A stretch of DNA of 64,000 bases. Origin: Phaeosaccion multiseriatum (Eukaryota; Ochrophyta, other classes). A program made the position numbers and the translations under genes. The notes below the pieces were generated by a model. That model was not told the DNA's origin, searched no databases, and saw only the letters and a program-made list of their open reading frames with translations. The stretch spans positions 124,001 to 188,000 of the forward strand of contig OZ218960.1 of NCBI GenBank assembly GCA_965112735.1. Direction: 5' to 3'. Of the stretch, positions 55,424 to 64,000 are shown piece by piece (position 1 is the stretch's first letter; every line of letters starts with the position of its first letter).

Positions 55424-58344
55424 CTAGTGCGCGTCCTGCGACCACTGGATGGTCTTGATGTCGATGCCCTCTTGCACCATCTCCCACAGCGGGCTCATGC
55501 TGCGCAGCCTCTCCACGTGCTCGGCAAGCAAGTCAACAGCAAAGTCCACCTCATCCTTAGTGGTGAAGCGGCCTAGAGGCATATGGGGGGTAAGGGGATG
55601 GCAGTCGATGGGGGGACGCGGGGTGGAGCGGGAGTGAGTGAGTGCGTGAATGAGTGAGTGAGTGAGTGAGTGAGTGAGAGAGTGAGTGAGTGAGTGAGTG
55701 AGAGAGTGAGTGAGTGAGTGAGTGAGTGAGAGACAAACAGTCACATAGGGTGCGTGCGCCACCAACGGAGTGGGAGGGTGAGGGGGAGGAGGGCCTGGTG
55801 TGATGGCAACAACTTCCGGAGTGGGAGGGTGAGGGGGAGGAGGGCCTGATGTGATGGCAACAACTTCCTTCTGCTGCATAGCATGTCTAACCCCCACGCC
55901 CACAACTCCTCACTCACTCACTCCCCACCCCACCCCACCCCTCCCACCACCACTCCCTCCTGTGCGCACCGATGCCGAAGCGCAGGCTTGTGTGTGCCAG
56001 CTCCTCGTCCACCCCAATAGCCCGGAGCACATAGGAGGGCTCCAGAGAGGCACTCGTGCACGCACTGCCGCTGCTCACAGCGATGTTCTTGAGGGCCATG
56101 AGCAGGCTCTCGCCCTCCACGTACGCGAAGCTGAAATTCAAATTGCCATCGTAGCGGGACTCCGCGTCGCCGTTGAGCGTCACATCAGGGATGCGACGGG
56201 TGATGGCCTCGGCCATACGCTTGCTCAGGTACGACACCTTCAGGGAGGGGAGGGGGGGAGGGATATCGGGGAGAGAGGGGGGGGGGGAGGGGGCGTGTGG
56301 AAGTGCGTGTGTGAGTGCGTGCGTGTGATGAAGACGGTGTGTGGGAGGGCACATGGGCTGCGCGCGTGCGTGTGTGTGCGCTTCCTCCTCACCCACTGCT
56401 TGTTCCTACTCACCCACTGCTTGTCGTTCTCCATCTCCTCCTGCGCAATCTCGCACGCCGCTCCAAAGCCTGCGCACAGAGCGTGTGGGAGAGTACCGCT
56501 TCGGAGTCCCCTCTCCTGCCCCCCTGGGGATGGCGTACAGGGAGCACAATACAGCATGGGGGCGGCGTGAGTATTGTCCCTCTCGCTGTCTCTCTCTCTA
56601 CCTCTTTCCTCTCCCTTGCCCCCTCTCTCTCGCTCTCCTCGTCCTCTCTACCTCCCCCCCCACCCACTCTCCCTCCCTGCCTCCCTCTCTCCCCCTCCCC
56701 TCTCTCCCACCCACTACCATCCCTCCCTCCCATCCACTGCCATCCCTCTCCTCCCATCCACTGCCATCCCTCCCCTCCCCATCCACTGCCATCCCTCTCC
56801 TCCCATCCACTGCCATCCCTCCCCTCCTATCCACTGCCATCCCTCTCCTCCCATCCACTCTCATCCCTCCCCTCCCCCTCCACTGCCATCCCTCTCCTCC
56901 CTCCCTCACCTCCGCTGAAGATGGGCTCCATCCTGACTCGCGGCCTCCTTCGAACGTAGATCGCGCCCATCCCCTGTGGTGCACGCACACACACACATAC
57001 ACACCCACACACACACAAACACACACACACACACATACACACACACGCACACACACACAGGTGGACAACATGTTCAGTGAAGGCGTTCGTCCAGATCAGT
57101 CTAAGCTAACGAAATGAACGAAATGGACCATATGGACCAAATTGAACATACGGACCAAATGGAACAAATGGACCAAATGGAACAAATGCACCAAATGGAC
57201 CAAATGGAACAAATGGATGTGGACCAAATCGACCAAATGGACCAAATGGACCAAATGGAACAAAATGGAACAAATGGACCAAAATGGAACAAATGGACCA
57301 AAATAGACCAAATGGACCAAATGGAACAAAATGGAACAAAGAGACCAAATGTACCAAATTGACCAAAATGGACCAAATGGACCCAATGGATGTGGACCAA
57401 ATGGACCAAACAAAACAAATGGACCAAAATGGAACAAATGGACCAAATGGACCAAAATGGAACACAGAGACCAAATGGACCAAATTGACCAAAATGGACC
57501 AAATGGACCAATGGATGTGGACCAAATGGACCAAATAAAACAAATGGACCAAATGGACCAAATTGAATATATGGACCAAATGGAACAAACGGACCAAATG
57601 AACCAAATTGACCAAAATGGACCAAATGGACCAAATGGAACAAAATGGAACAAAGACACCAAATGGACCAAATTGACCAAAATGGACCAAATGGACCCAA
57701 TGGACGTGGACCAAATCGACCAAATTGACCAAAATGGACCAAATGGAACAGATGGACTACAGCAGTCATGGAGCGGGACACGGACATAGGGAGGTTCGTG
57801 GGCCGTCAAGCCTCGTCCTCCGCCTGTCAGCCCCACAGTCTGTCTCACTGTCAGCCCCACAGTCTGTCCCACTGTCAGCCTCACCTTAGGGCCGTAGATC
57901 TTGTGACTGGACAGGGACACCTGCGGCGGTAGGAAGAGGAGGGAGGAGGAGGAGGGAGGAGGAGGAGGAGGAGGAGGAGGAGGAGGAGGAGGAGGAGGAG
58001 GAGGAGGAGGAGGAGGAGGAGGGCGAGGAGGAGGAGGAGGAGGAGGAGGAGGAGGAGGAGGGCGAGGAGGAGGAGGCGGAGGGGGAGGGGAGGAGAAGGA
58101 GGGAGGAGAATGATGAGAAGCAGGAGTTCAGCGCGTGCCACGGGTCCATCGGTTGCCGTATTTTCATGGACCCTGGGGAGCCCTGGGGAGAGGAGGGGGG
58201 GGGAAGGGCTCGTGCGGCAAGCAGTGGGTACTTGGTGTCAGTCAGTACTCGGTGTCAGTCAGTCATGCAGGCAGGCAGGCAGGCAGTAAGTACAGGGGCG
58301 GGTGTGCTCACCAAGTCTACGTTCATGTCGTAACTCACCAAGTC

Positions 58345-58382
<38 letters not shown>

Positions 58383-61050
58383 TCGTTAACTCACCAAGTC
58401 TAGGTTCATGTCGTTAACGTCTATCGGCATCTTGCCAAGCATCTGAGCGCAGTCCGAGTGGAAGAACACCTTGGGGGGGGGGGGGAGGAAGGGCACCCAG
58501 CAGAGAAGGAGAGAGGGGGTGAGAAGGGGAGGGTGCATCCTACCTCACAAGCACTCTTGTCCTGACACCCCTTACCCCTCTGTCCTGACACCCCTCCTCC
58601 CTGTCCTGACACACCGCAGCGCTCTGTCTGGAACTCATTCACTACTCACCTTGTGCTTCCTGCAGATGGCGCCGATCTCCTTCATGGGTTGTACCACCCC
58701 GATCTCGTTGTTCACTGACATAACGCTCACCAGCGCTGTTTCGGGCCGGAGGGCGGCCTCCAGCACCTGGGGGGGGTTGGGGGTGCGGGGGAGACCCAAC
58801 AAGGCCAACGATAATCATCATCAGGCCATGTCCACCGAAAATAGGAGGGGCGGCCAATACGCACACGCACACGCACACGCACGCACATGCACGCACACAC
58901 ACCCTTACCTCTAGGTCGACGAGTCCGTTCTCCATGACGGGCAGGTACGTCACCTCGTAGCCCTCCTGCTCCATGGCGCGGCAGCTGTCCAGCACGCACT
59001 GCGGGGGGTGTGATGCAGCAGTTGGTGATACATCATACACATTCCTTGTGAGTACAACCGTTGGTGGGCAAGAGACAGATTCATTGTGAAACAGCAGCTG
59101 GTGATACGGACAGGTTAGACAGATACAGCAGTTGGTGATATGATAGAATAGATGTATATACCTTGTGCTCGGTCTGTGTGGTGACGATGTGCGACTTGCG
59201 CCCCTTGTAGAAGCGTCCAACGCCCTTCACTGCCATATTGTTCGACTCCGTCGCCCCAGACGTGAAGATGATCTGAGAGGAGGGGGGGTCAAGTATGTCC
59301 ATGGGTGAGTCCATGGGTGGGTGAGTGAGTGAGTGGGTGAGGGGGTGGGTGAGGGGGGGGGGGGGAGTGACTCAGTGTTGGCAGCACGACGACGAAAGGT
59401 GCGATATGACGACTACACAAGACCTCGCGCACTAACACACACATACACACACAGACACACACACACACAGACCCTCCTCCCTCCCTCCCTCCCTCCCCGC
59501 CCCCCTTCCCCTCCTTCCTCCCTCTTTGACTCACCTCTCTCGGTGACGCGCCAATGAGCTTTGCGATCTGAGCTCGAGCTGTCTCCACCACCTGCTCCGC
59601 TTCCCAACCGTACGAGTGCGTGCGGGAATGAGGGTTGCCGTATCTGAAGAGAGGGGGCGGGCGGGAGGGAGAGAGGGACGGAGGGAGGGAGGGAGGGAGA
59701 GATGGAGAGGGAGACAAGGGACAGGGAGAGCGAGAAAGAGGGGGGGAGAGAAAAGAGGACAGGGGAGGATACAGTACAGTAAGCTTCTACCCGACACACA
59801 GCAGGTCCATACGCCCCTTCTCGCGCACACAGCAGGCCCGCACACAGCAGGCCCGCATACCCGTATGCCTGCCTATATGCCCATATGCCTGCCTCTCCCC
59901 GCACCTCTCGAGCATGTAGGGCATCATCGCGTCGAGCACTCGGGGGTCCACCGGTGTGGTGGATTGCATGTCCTAGTCACAGGGGCAGCAGTTGGTGATA
60001 CAGATACAGCAGCAGCAGCAGCAGCAGCCGCAGCAGCAGCAGCAGCAGCGGGGGCAGAGGATGAAAGTCATTAGACTTGGCCCACAGCACGAGAAAGACT
60101 GCAAGAGCAGTAGTAGTAGCAACAGTAGGAATCGCAGTGGGAGGGCAAGCAGTACAGCAGAGAGGAAGTTTTCTGTCTGTCTGCCATTTCCGCTGCTGAT
60201 GCGCTTTTCTTCTCCTCCCAATCCCCTCCACACACGGCCCACCCCCTGCACTGCCCAGCTCGCCCCGTCCTCCCTCCCTCACGCCCCCCCCACCCCGCGC
60301 TCCATCCCTCGCTCACTCTCTCCCTCTTCCCTCACTCACTCACTCACTCACTCACTCACCAAGTAAGCTGCTCGACCTTCGAGGGCCTTCCCCTTGATGC
60401 TGAAGCCCGGAGACCACACCTGGTCACTCCCCATGCTCTTCAGCACATCCTCTGGGACCTCAGTGGACGGGGCGTAGCGCTTGTCCTTGGCCATCTTCTC
60501 GTACGAAGTTGTTGCGGCAGGAGTCCCATCGCCACTGCTGCTGCCTGTGGGGAGGGACAGGGAGGGGGTGCCATTGAGGGTACTGAGGGGGGCGGGGGGA
60601 GGAGGCCAAGGGAGAGAGGACAAGTGGAGCGACAGCTAGAGAAGCGATATGGTACTCCTTTGTACCCCTCTGCGGCGTTCATCATACTCCACTGCTTCTG
60701 ATGTCGCTCTTCTGGAGGGGAGTAGAGAGGGGGGCGCCGCAGCCCCTCAAAAGACAACAAAGACCGGCAAGATCGGAGCAGGAAAAAGGACAGAGGACAA
60801 GCTATTCACGGACAGAAGGAGTGAGGTCGAAGACACCGAGGCATGAGGGGAAGGGAGAGGGAGTCAGCCCAGCCCGCTCATCAAAAGCCTCATGATGACT
60901 TGATGAGGCGGGCCAAAGGCGACATTCGAAGGACGCACCTGCCGCGAAAGCTCGCCGGCCTAACCGATGCAGCACTTTCTGCTGCTGCAGCTGATTCCCT
61001 CCTGCCTCCCCCAAGCCTCTCCCCAGCCGTAATAGCGATAGCGCTCGCAT
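55424..61050 (-). CDS. NFS1: Mitochondrial cysteine desulfurase NFS1
   Basis: Thirteen exons: 61050-60939, 60544-60360, 59972-59905, 59643-59535, 59272-59162, 58998-58909, 58766-58650, 58469-58395, 57920-57885, 56973-56910, 56523-56414, 56237-55970 and 55572-55424 (497 aa, all phases consistent). NFS1 is a PLP enzyme that takes sulfur from cysteine for Fe-S cluster assembly. The first exon encodes a classic mitochondrial presequence ([14 protein letters not shown] ... [10 protein letters not shown]). Family motifs: [53 protein letters not shown] (PLP-stacking His), [37 protein letters not shown] (PLP Lys), [67 protein letters not shown] (catalytic Cys loop), RFGIGRF and [19 protein letters not shown]. 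The Lys and Cys are intact. HSDCAQ replaces the more usual HTDAAQ. Confidence 0.97.
55573..55587 (-). repeat. Cassette-3 copy forming an NFS1 3' splice site
   Basis: On the minus strand CCCATATGCCTCTAG ends exactly at the acceptor of the last NFS1 exon (55572). A cassette-2 copy (CCATCGACTGCCATCC) sits about 25 nt upstream in the same intron. Confidence 0.9.
55632..55735. repeat. (GAGT)n microsatellite in NFS1 intron 12
   Basis: About 100 bp of GAGT tetramers with GAGAGAGT variants. Confidence 0.9.
55767..55868. repeat. 51-bp tandem duplication in NFS1 intron 12
   Basis: Segment 55767-55817 is repeated at 55818-55868 with a single difference (CCTGGTG versus CCTGATG). Confidence 0.92.
56709..56905. 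repeat. Cassette-2 minisatellite in NFS1 intron 10
   Basis: About eight tandem units of roughly 25-28 bp, each with CCATCCACTGCCATCC followed by a CT-rich spacer. The minus-strand donor GTGAGGGAGG (56909) lies immediately next to the array. Confidence 0.92.
57114..57765. repeat. 650-bp (ATGGACCAA)n minisatellite
   Basis: Nine-base units ATGGACCAA with AACA, TTGA and ATGTGG variants, arranged in a higher-order pattern of roughly 290 bp (for example the ATGTGGACC variant at 57216, 57390, 57514 and, as ACGTGGACC, 57703). It fills NFS1 intron 9. It is free of stops over long stretches on both strands purely because of its unit. Confidence 0.92.
57943..58100. repeat. (GGA)n tract in NFS1 intron 8
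   Basis: About 155 bp of GGA trinucleotides (CCT on the coding strand), the pyrimidine tract upstream of the acceptor at 57921. Confidence 0.9.
58308..58425. repeat. Duplicated exon-8 end around (AAT)n in NFS1
   Basis: The exon end plus donor (CACCAAGTCTAGGTTCATGTCG on the plus strand, from 58393) is repeated at 58310 and partly at 58337, the copies being separated by (AAT)11 at 58347-58380. The outer copies lie in the intron and look like decoy donors. Confidence 0.85.
59015..59140 (-). repeat. Three cassette-1 copies in NFS1 intron 5
   Basis: GCAGCAGTTGGTGATAC at 59015-59033, CAGCAGCTGGTGATAC at 59092-59107 and CAGCAGTTGGTGATA at 59126-59140, all in the same orientation. Together they make up much of the 163-nt intron; the first lies 15 nt from the acceptor. 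Confidence 0.9.
59850..59895 (-). repeat. Cassette-3-like cluster in NFS1 intron 3
   Basis: Repeated CCCGTATGCCTGCC, TATATGCCCATATGCC units next to the minus-strand donor AG|GTGCGG at 59904. Confidence 0.75.
59984..60050 (-). repeat. Cassette-1 copy and (CAG)n at an NFS1 acceptor
   Basis: On the minus strand (CTG)n runs into TGTATCACCAACTGCTGC, then 10 nt later the acceptor GACTAG| of the exon starting at 59972. Confidence 0.88.
60316..60359 (-). repeat. (GTGA)n starting at an NFS1 5' splice site
   Basis: Minus-strand donor TTG|GTGAGTGAGTGAG at 60359 opens a (GTGA)n run to about 60331, followed by further GTGA-like sequence. Confidence 0.9.
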
Positions 61051-62175
61051 TTAAAAGATCCTGGATGTGACTCCACAAGGGCCAGAACGGGGAAATTTAA
61101 ACTCATACCATCGTATTTCTCCCATTGATGTTCGATGATGTGACGATGATGGAGGAAAAAGAGAAGAGAAAAATCATATGTAGCAAAGAGAGAACAAGGG
61201 CACTTAAACAACGGTCATTCTCTTAGGGCACTTAAAGGAAACAACGGTCGTGAACGTAATACAACTGTACTTCGTAGTTTGAGTGGCAATATTGGGGAGC
61301 AAAGCCGTAGTCTATAGTCTGCCGGTGGGAACGGGAAGGCAATCCCCCCCGGCCTCCCGGCCTCGAGGCGACGGAAGCAGGGGCAAGGTAAGCAGGTCAG
61401 GAAGTGACCCTCCCCCCCCCCCCCCTGTCACTCATGCCCCATCCACGCCATCACGCTCCTCTGGGACACACACCCTCATTCACTCCCCTTCCCTCCTGCT
61501 CGTGGTCCTCATCCTGCCGCCTCTGCTTCTCTGCACCCCTCCCTCCCTCCCTCCCTCCCTCTCTCCAAAGCACCCCTCGCATGGGGAGGGGGCTTCCCAA
61601 GCCCCACCTCACAGTTGAGCTGGCTGCTGCAGCTGCTGTATCGCCAACTGCTGCAGCTGCCCGCAGGTCCCTTGGGGCAGAGCTTAGAGCCAGTTCTCCA
61701 TCCAGTCATTTGCCGCCCCTCTCGCGCTTTGCCTTCCTTCCTTCCTTCCTTCCTTCCTTCCTTTGTGCGTGCCTCCTCCTCTCCTGTCGGGGCTGCTCTC
61801 TCCCGCCCCCCTCCCGCCTCACGACATGCCCACTGTCTCCCTCCCCTCTCCCCACTCATTTCTCTCCTGCCCCCCCCCCCCCCCCCGGATCAAGTCTCCT
61901 TCTCCGTGCGTAAAACCCCCAAACCCCCTGCGCCACCGCTCAATATCTCTCCATCTCTCTCTCTCTCTCTCTCTCCATCTCTCTCTCTCTCTCTCTCCCT
62001 CTCCATCTCTCTCTCTCCATCTCTCTATCTCTCTCTCCCTCTCCATCTCTCTCTCTCTCCAGCTCTCTCTCTCCATCTCTCTCTCGCCCGCTCTCTCTCT
62101 ATCCCAAGCTGCAAGTCTTTGGGGAAGAGTTGACTTTCGGTGCGAGTTTCAGTGCCCCAAAGCTTTCAATTCCAG
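61051..62175. other. Spacer between NFS1 and the MBOAT gene
   Basis: 1.1 kb: NFS1 promoter side and MBOAT 3' flank. It holds a 14-bp repeated AGGGCACTTAAA-like motif (61198 and 61226), a cassette-1 copy at 61632-61656 (GTATCGCCAACTGCTGCAG), (CCTT)n at 61736-61762, a C14 run near 61873, and (CT)n with CCAT interruptions at 61950-62100. No gene is seen. Confidence 0.55.
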
Positions 62176-63897
62176 TTACGTGGTCTTGGCCTTGGCTGGC
62201 CTGGGTGTGGGCACGAGGAAGCTGAGGCCGAGCCACGCCACAGCGAGCATCACGTGACCCCCATAGTGATATCCGCCCCACACGGCGAGGGCAGCGTGCC
62301 AGCCCAGCACTTGGAAGGGCATGACGAGGTAGTTGACGAGCAATGTGTTGCAAACCTAAGGGAGGGAGGGAGGGAGGGCACATGCACGGATAGCACGCAC
62401 GCACACGCACATAGAGAGAGAGAGGGAGAGGGAGGGAGAGACGCAGGGAGAGATACGCCCACGCACGCACACACACGGATCGAAACATATAGAGAGTGTG
62501 AGAGAGAGGGAGCGACGGAGGGAGGGAGGGAGGGAGTAGAGGTTGGTTGGTTGGTTGGTTGGTTGACAAGAGGAGGCTTCACATCACGGGAAGGCTGAAC
62601 ATCGGAAGAGAGCGACAAGAGAGAAAGGGAGATGGAGAGCGAGAGCGAGACAAAGAGACAGCATAGACAGAGACAGAGAGAGCATACACACACACACACA
62701 CACACACACACAAAGACCTCTTCATGGATACCCCACCCCCCACCCCCCACCCCCCCACCTGTGCCGCTCGGTTGTAGTACCACTTGCAAGTCTTGCCGTC
62801 CGCGTTGAGGAAGCGGGGTCGCAGCTTTGTTCGAGCCACGCGGGCCGTCTCAGTGATCAGTGCCACAGATCTGACAAAGAGGAGGGGGAGGAGGAGGAGG
62901 AAGAAGAAGAGGAGGAGGAGGAGGAGAAGGGGGAGGGGGAGGAGGAGGAGGAGGAGGAGGAGGAGGAGGACGAGGAGGGGAAGGAGGAGGGGAAGGAGGA
63001 GGGGAAGGAGGAAGACAAGGGGGAGGAGGGGAAGGAGGAAGACAAGGAGAAGCAGGAGCGGTGCGACGAGTTGCCGTGTGAGAATCACATTTGTGAGAAT
63101 CACAAATCGAGCGAGACAGAGAACATACCGCCGACATGAACTATGCCCCTCTCCTCTCCCCCTTCTCTCCCCCCCCCCCCCCTCCCTCCTCCTTGCCCCC
63201 CGACCCTTACAGGAAGAAGAGGTAGTAGCCCGGGTAGAATCCGTGCCAAAAGGCGGAGACAAAGTACGTCGCCAAGAGCGACTTGTTGGTGCGTATGTAC
63301 ACACATCTCTCAAGCCAGCCCTGCGTGCGCTTGTTCCAGGCTCGGCTCAGGCCGGATACATTGTGTGCCGTTTCAAAGTCCCAAACGTCAATGTTGGACA
63401 CTTCGTCCCACTTGGCCTGAGAGGGGGAGGAGGAAGCCGGACAAGATGGACAAGATGGACAAGATGGACAAGATGGACAAGATGATGCGGTGGGTGGGAA
63501 GGTGCGTGCGTGCGTGCACGGCTCTTACGCCTCAAGTGAAGTGAAGTGGACTGACTCACCTTGCCCGTCTTGTCATCGATACCCCCGTAACCGAAGCCCG
63601 CGAGGTTGGCGCCTCCGTCAGAGACGGTCCACGCAAAGTAGTAGCGCAAACGCACGCAGAGGAGAGACACCCACTGCCAGCAGATGCGCTGCAAGGGAGG
63701 GAAGGGGGGGCATGACATGGAGGATTTTGGTGGTTGGCAGGTTGAAGAAGAAGCGGGTATCGGGTGTCAGGACACACGGAGCCTCAGCCTCACGGCCTGA
63801 CCTGCAGAATGGGCATGGCCAGCACTTTGGGCCCCGCGAGGCCGAGAGAGCCGTCGGACATGATGGGGAAGGAGGGGGTACCCGCCAGGTGAGCGCC
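62176..63897 (-). CDS. MBOAT lysophospholipid acyltransferase (C-terminal part)
   Basis: Five exons visible: 63897-63802, 63688-63560, 63416-63211, 62870-62759 and 62355-62176 (240 aa); the 5' part lies beyond the right edge. MBOAT enzymes of the LPCAT3/MBOAT1/2 (yeast Ale1) group re-acylate lysophospholipids in the ER membrane. The diagnostic order is present: RLRYYFAWTVSDGGANLAGF, then NIDVWDFETAHN (matching the NI.. WKVE region), WNKRTQGWLERCVYIR, and the active-site His in VSAFWHGFYPGYYLFF. Two further hydrophobic segments follow (LLVNYLVMPFQVLGW and VMLAVAWLGLSFLV), and the protein ends PAKAKTT. Most introns are microsatellite-rich. Confidence 0.93.
62880..63056. repeat. (GGA)n tract in an MBOAT intron
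   Basis: About 175 bp of GGA/GAA trinucleotides, a CCT-rich pyrimidine tract on the coding strand upstream of the acceptor at 62871. Confidence 0.88.
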
Positions 63898-64000
63898 CTG
63901 ATGGAAGCGGGGCACGGGGGTAGGGGGGTATGGCAAGGGGCGGCGGCAACATATGAGGGTGGGAGGGGGGTGGGAGAGGGGGCGGCCACAAATTCGGTTC

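Noticed and set aside
57096-57920. Six overlapping frames over the ATGGACCAA array
   Set aside because: The nine-base unit has no stop codon in several frames; the array lies inside an NFS1 intron whose flanking exons splice in phase.

Overview
The window is nuclear DNA from a eukaryotic microbe. Almost every recognisable gene is split by short spliceosomal introns (mostly 60-300 nt, a few up to about 900 nt) with GT..AG ends. Both strands carry genes, with short intergenic spacers and very heavy microsatellite content. A ZMYND10 orthologue (dynein-arm assembly) implies a motile cilium. A mitochondrial-type HslV protease, an ESCRT-II subunit, cohesin SA/SCC3, Nfs1 and a (TTAGGG)4 tract all fit a protist such as a stramenopile, alveolate, haptophyte or cryptophyte. 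I cannot assign the species. I saw no tRNA, rRNA, CRISPR array, operon or viral gene.

Layout, left to right. (1) 1-3753, minus: 3'-truncated gene for a huge acidic, low-complexity protein with a poly-Glu core. (2) 4342-7817, minus: secreted HEXXH metalloprotease with a Pro-Thr stalk made from duplicated exons and four Cys-rich repeats. (3) 8154-11167, plus: TatD nuclease. (4) 11448-13152, plus: mitochondrial HslV. (5) 13759-14909, minus: unknown single-pass membrane protein. (6) 15298-16899, plus: organellar phenylalanyl-tRNA synthetase. (7) 17532-25853, minus: cohesin SA/STAG/SCC3. (8) 26836-30889, plus: NOC2. (9) 31454-35118, minus: ZMYND10 without a MYND finger. (10) 35433-43688, plus: a 1994-residue unknown protein, divergent from ZMYND10. 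(11) 44002-46325, minus: SNF8/VPS22. (12) 46581-47254: a 674-bp element with terminal inverted repeats. (13) 48210-49109, plus: unknown nuclear-looking protein. (14) 50782-54614, plus: CDC20. (15) 55424-61050, minus: NFS1 cysteine desulfurase in 13 exons. (16) 62176-63897, minus: C-terminal part of an MBOAT lysophospholipid acyltransferase running off the right edge.

The genes are ordinary housekeeping and ciliary genes without an obvious shared pathway; neighbours are mostly convergent or divergent. For all complete recognised genes I could chain exons so that reading phase is kept across every junction and family motifs line up.

The most unusual signal is not a gene. At least three short sequence cassettes recur across unrelated loci: GCAGCAGTTGGTGATAC and its complement, CCATCCACTGCCATCC, and CCCATATGCCTCTAG. 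Several copies form or abut the 3' splice site of introns (for example 52205, 23796, 59973, 54389, 55573, 52859, 31806). Other copies of the first cassette sit inside exons and are read in at least three different frames ([18 protein letters not shown]), so the nucleotide sequence rather than the protein is what recurs. In parallel, many introns have turned into (GTGA)n or related microsatellites that start exactly at the 5' splice site. Together these suggest an active, sequence-templated process that creates or reshapes introns in this genome.
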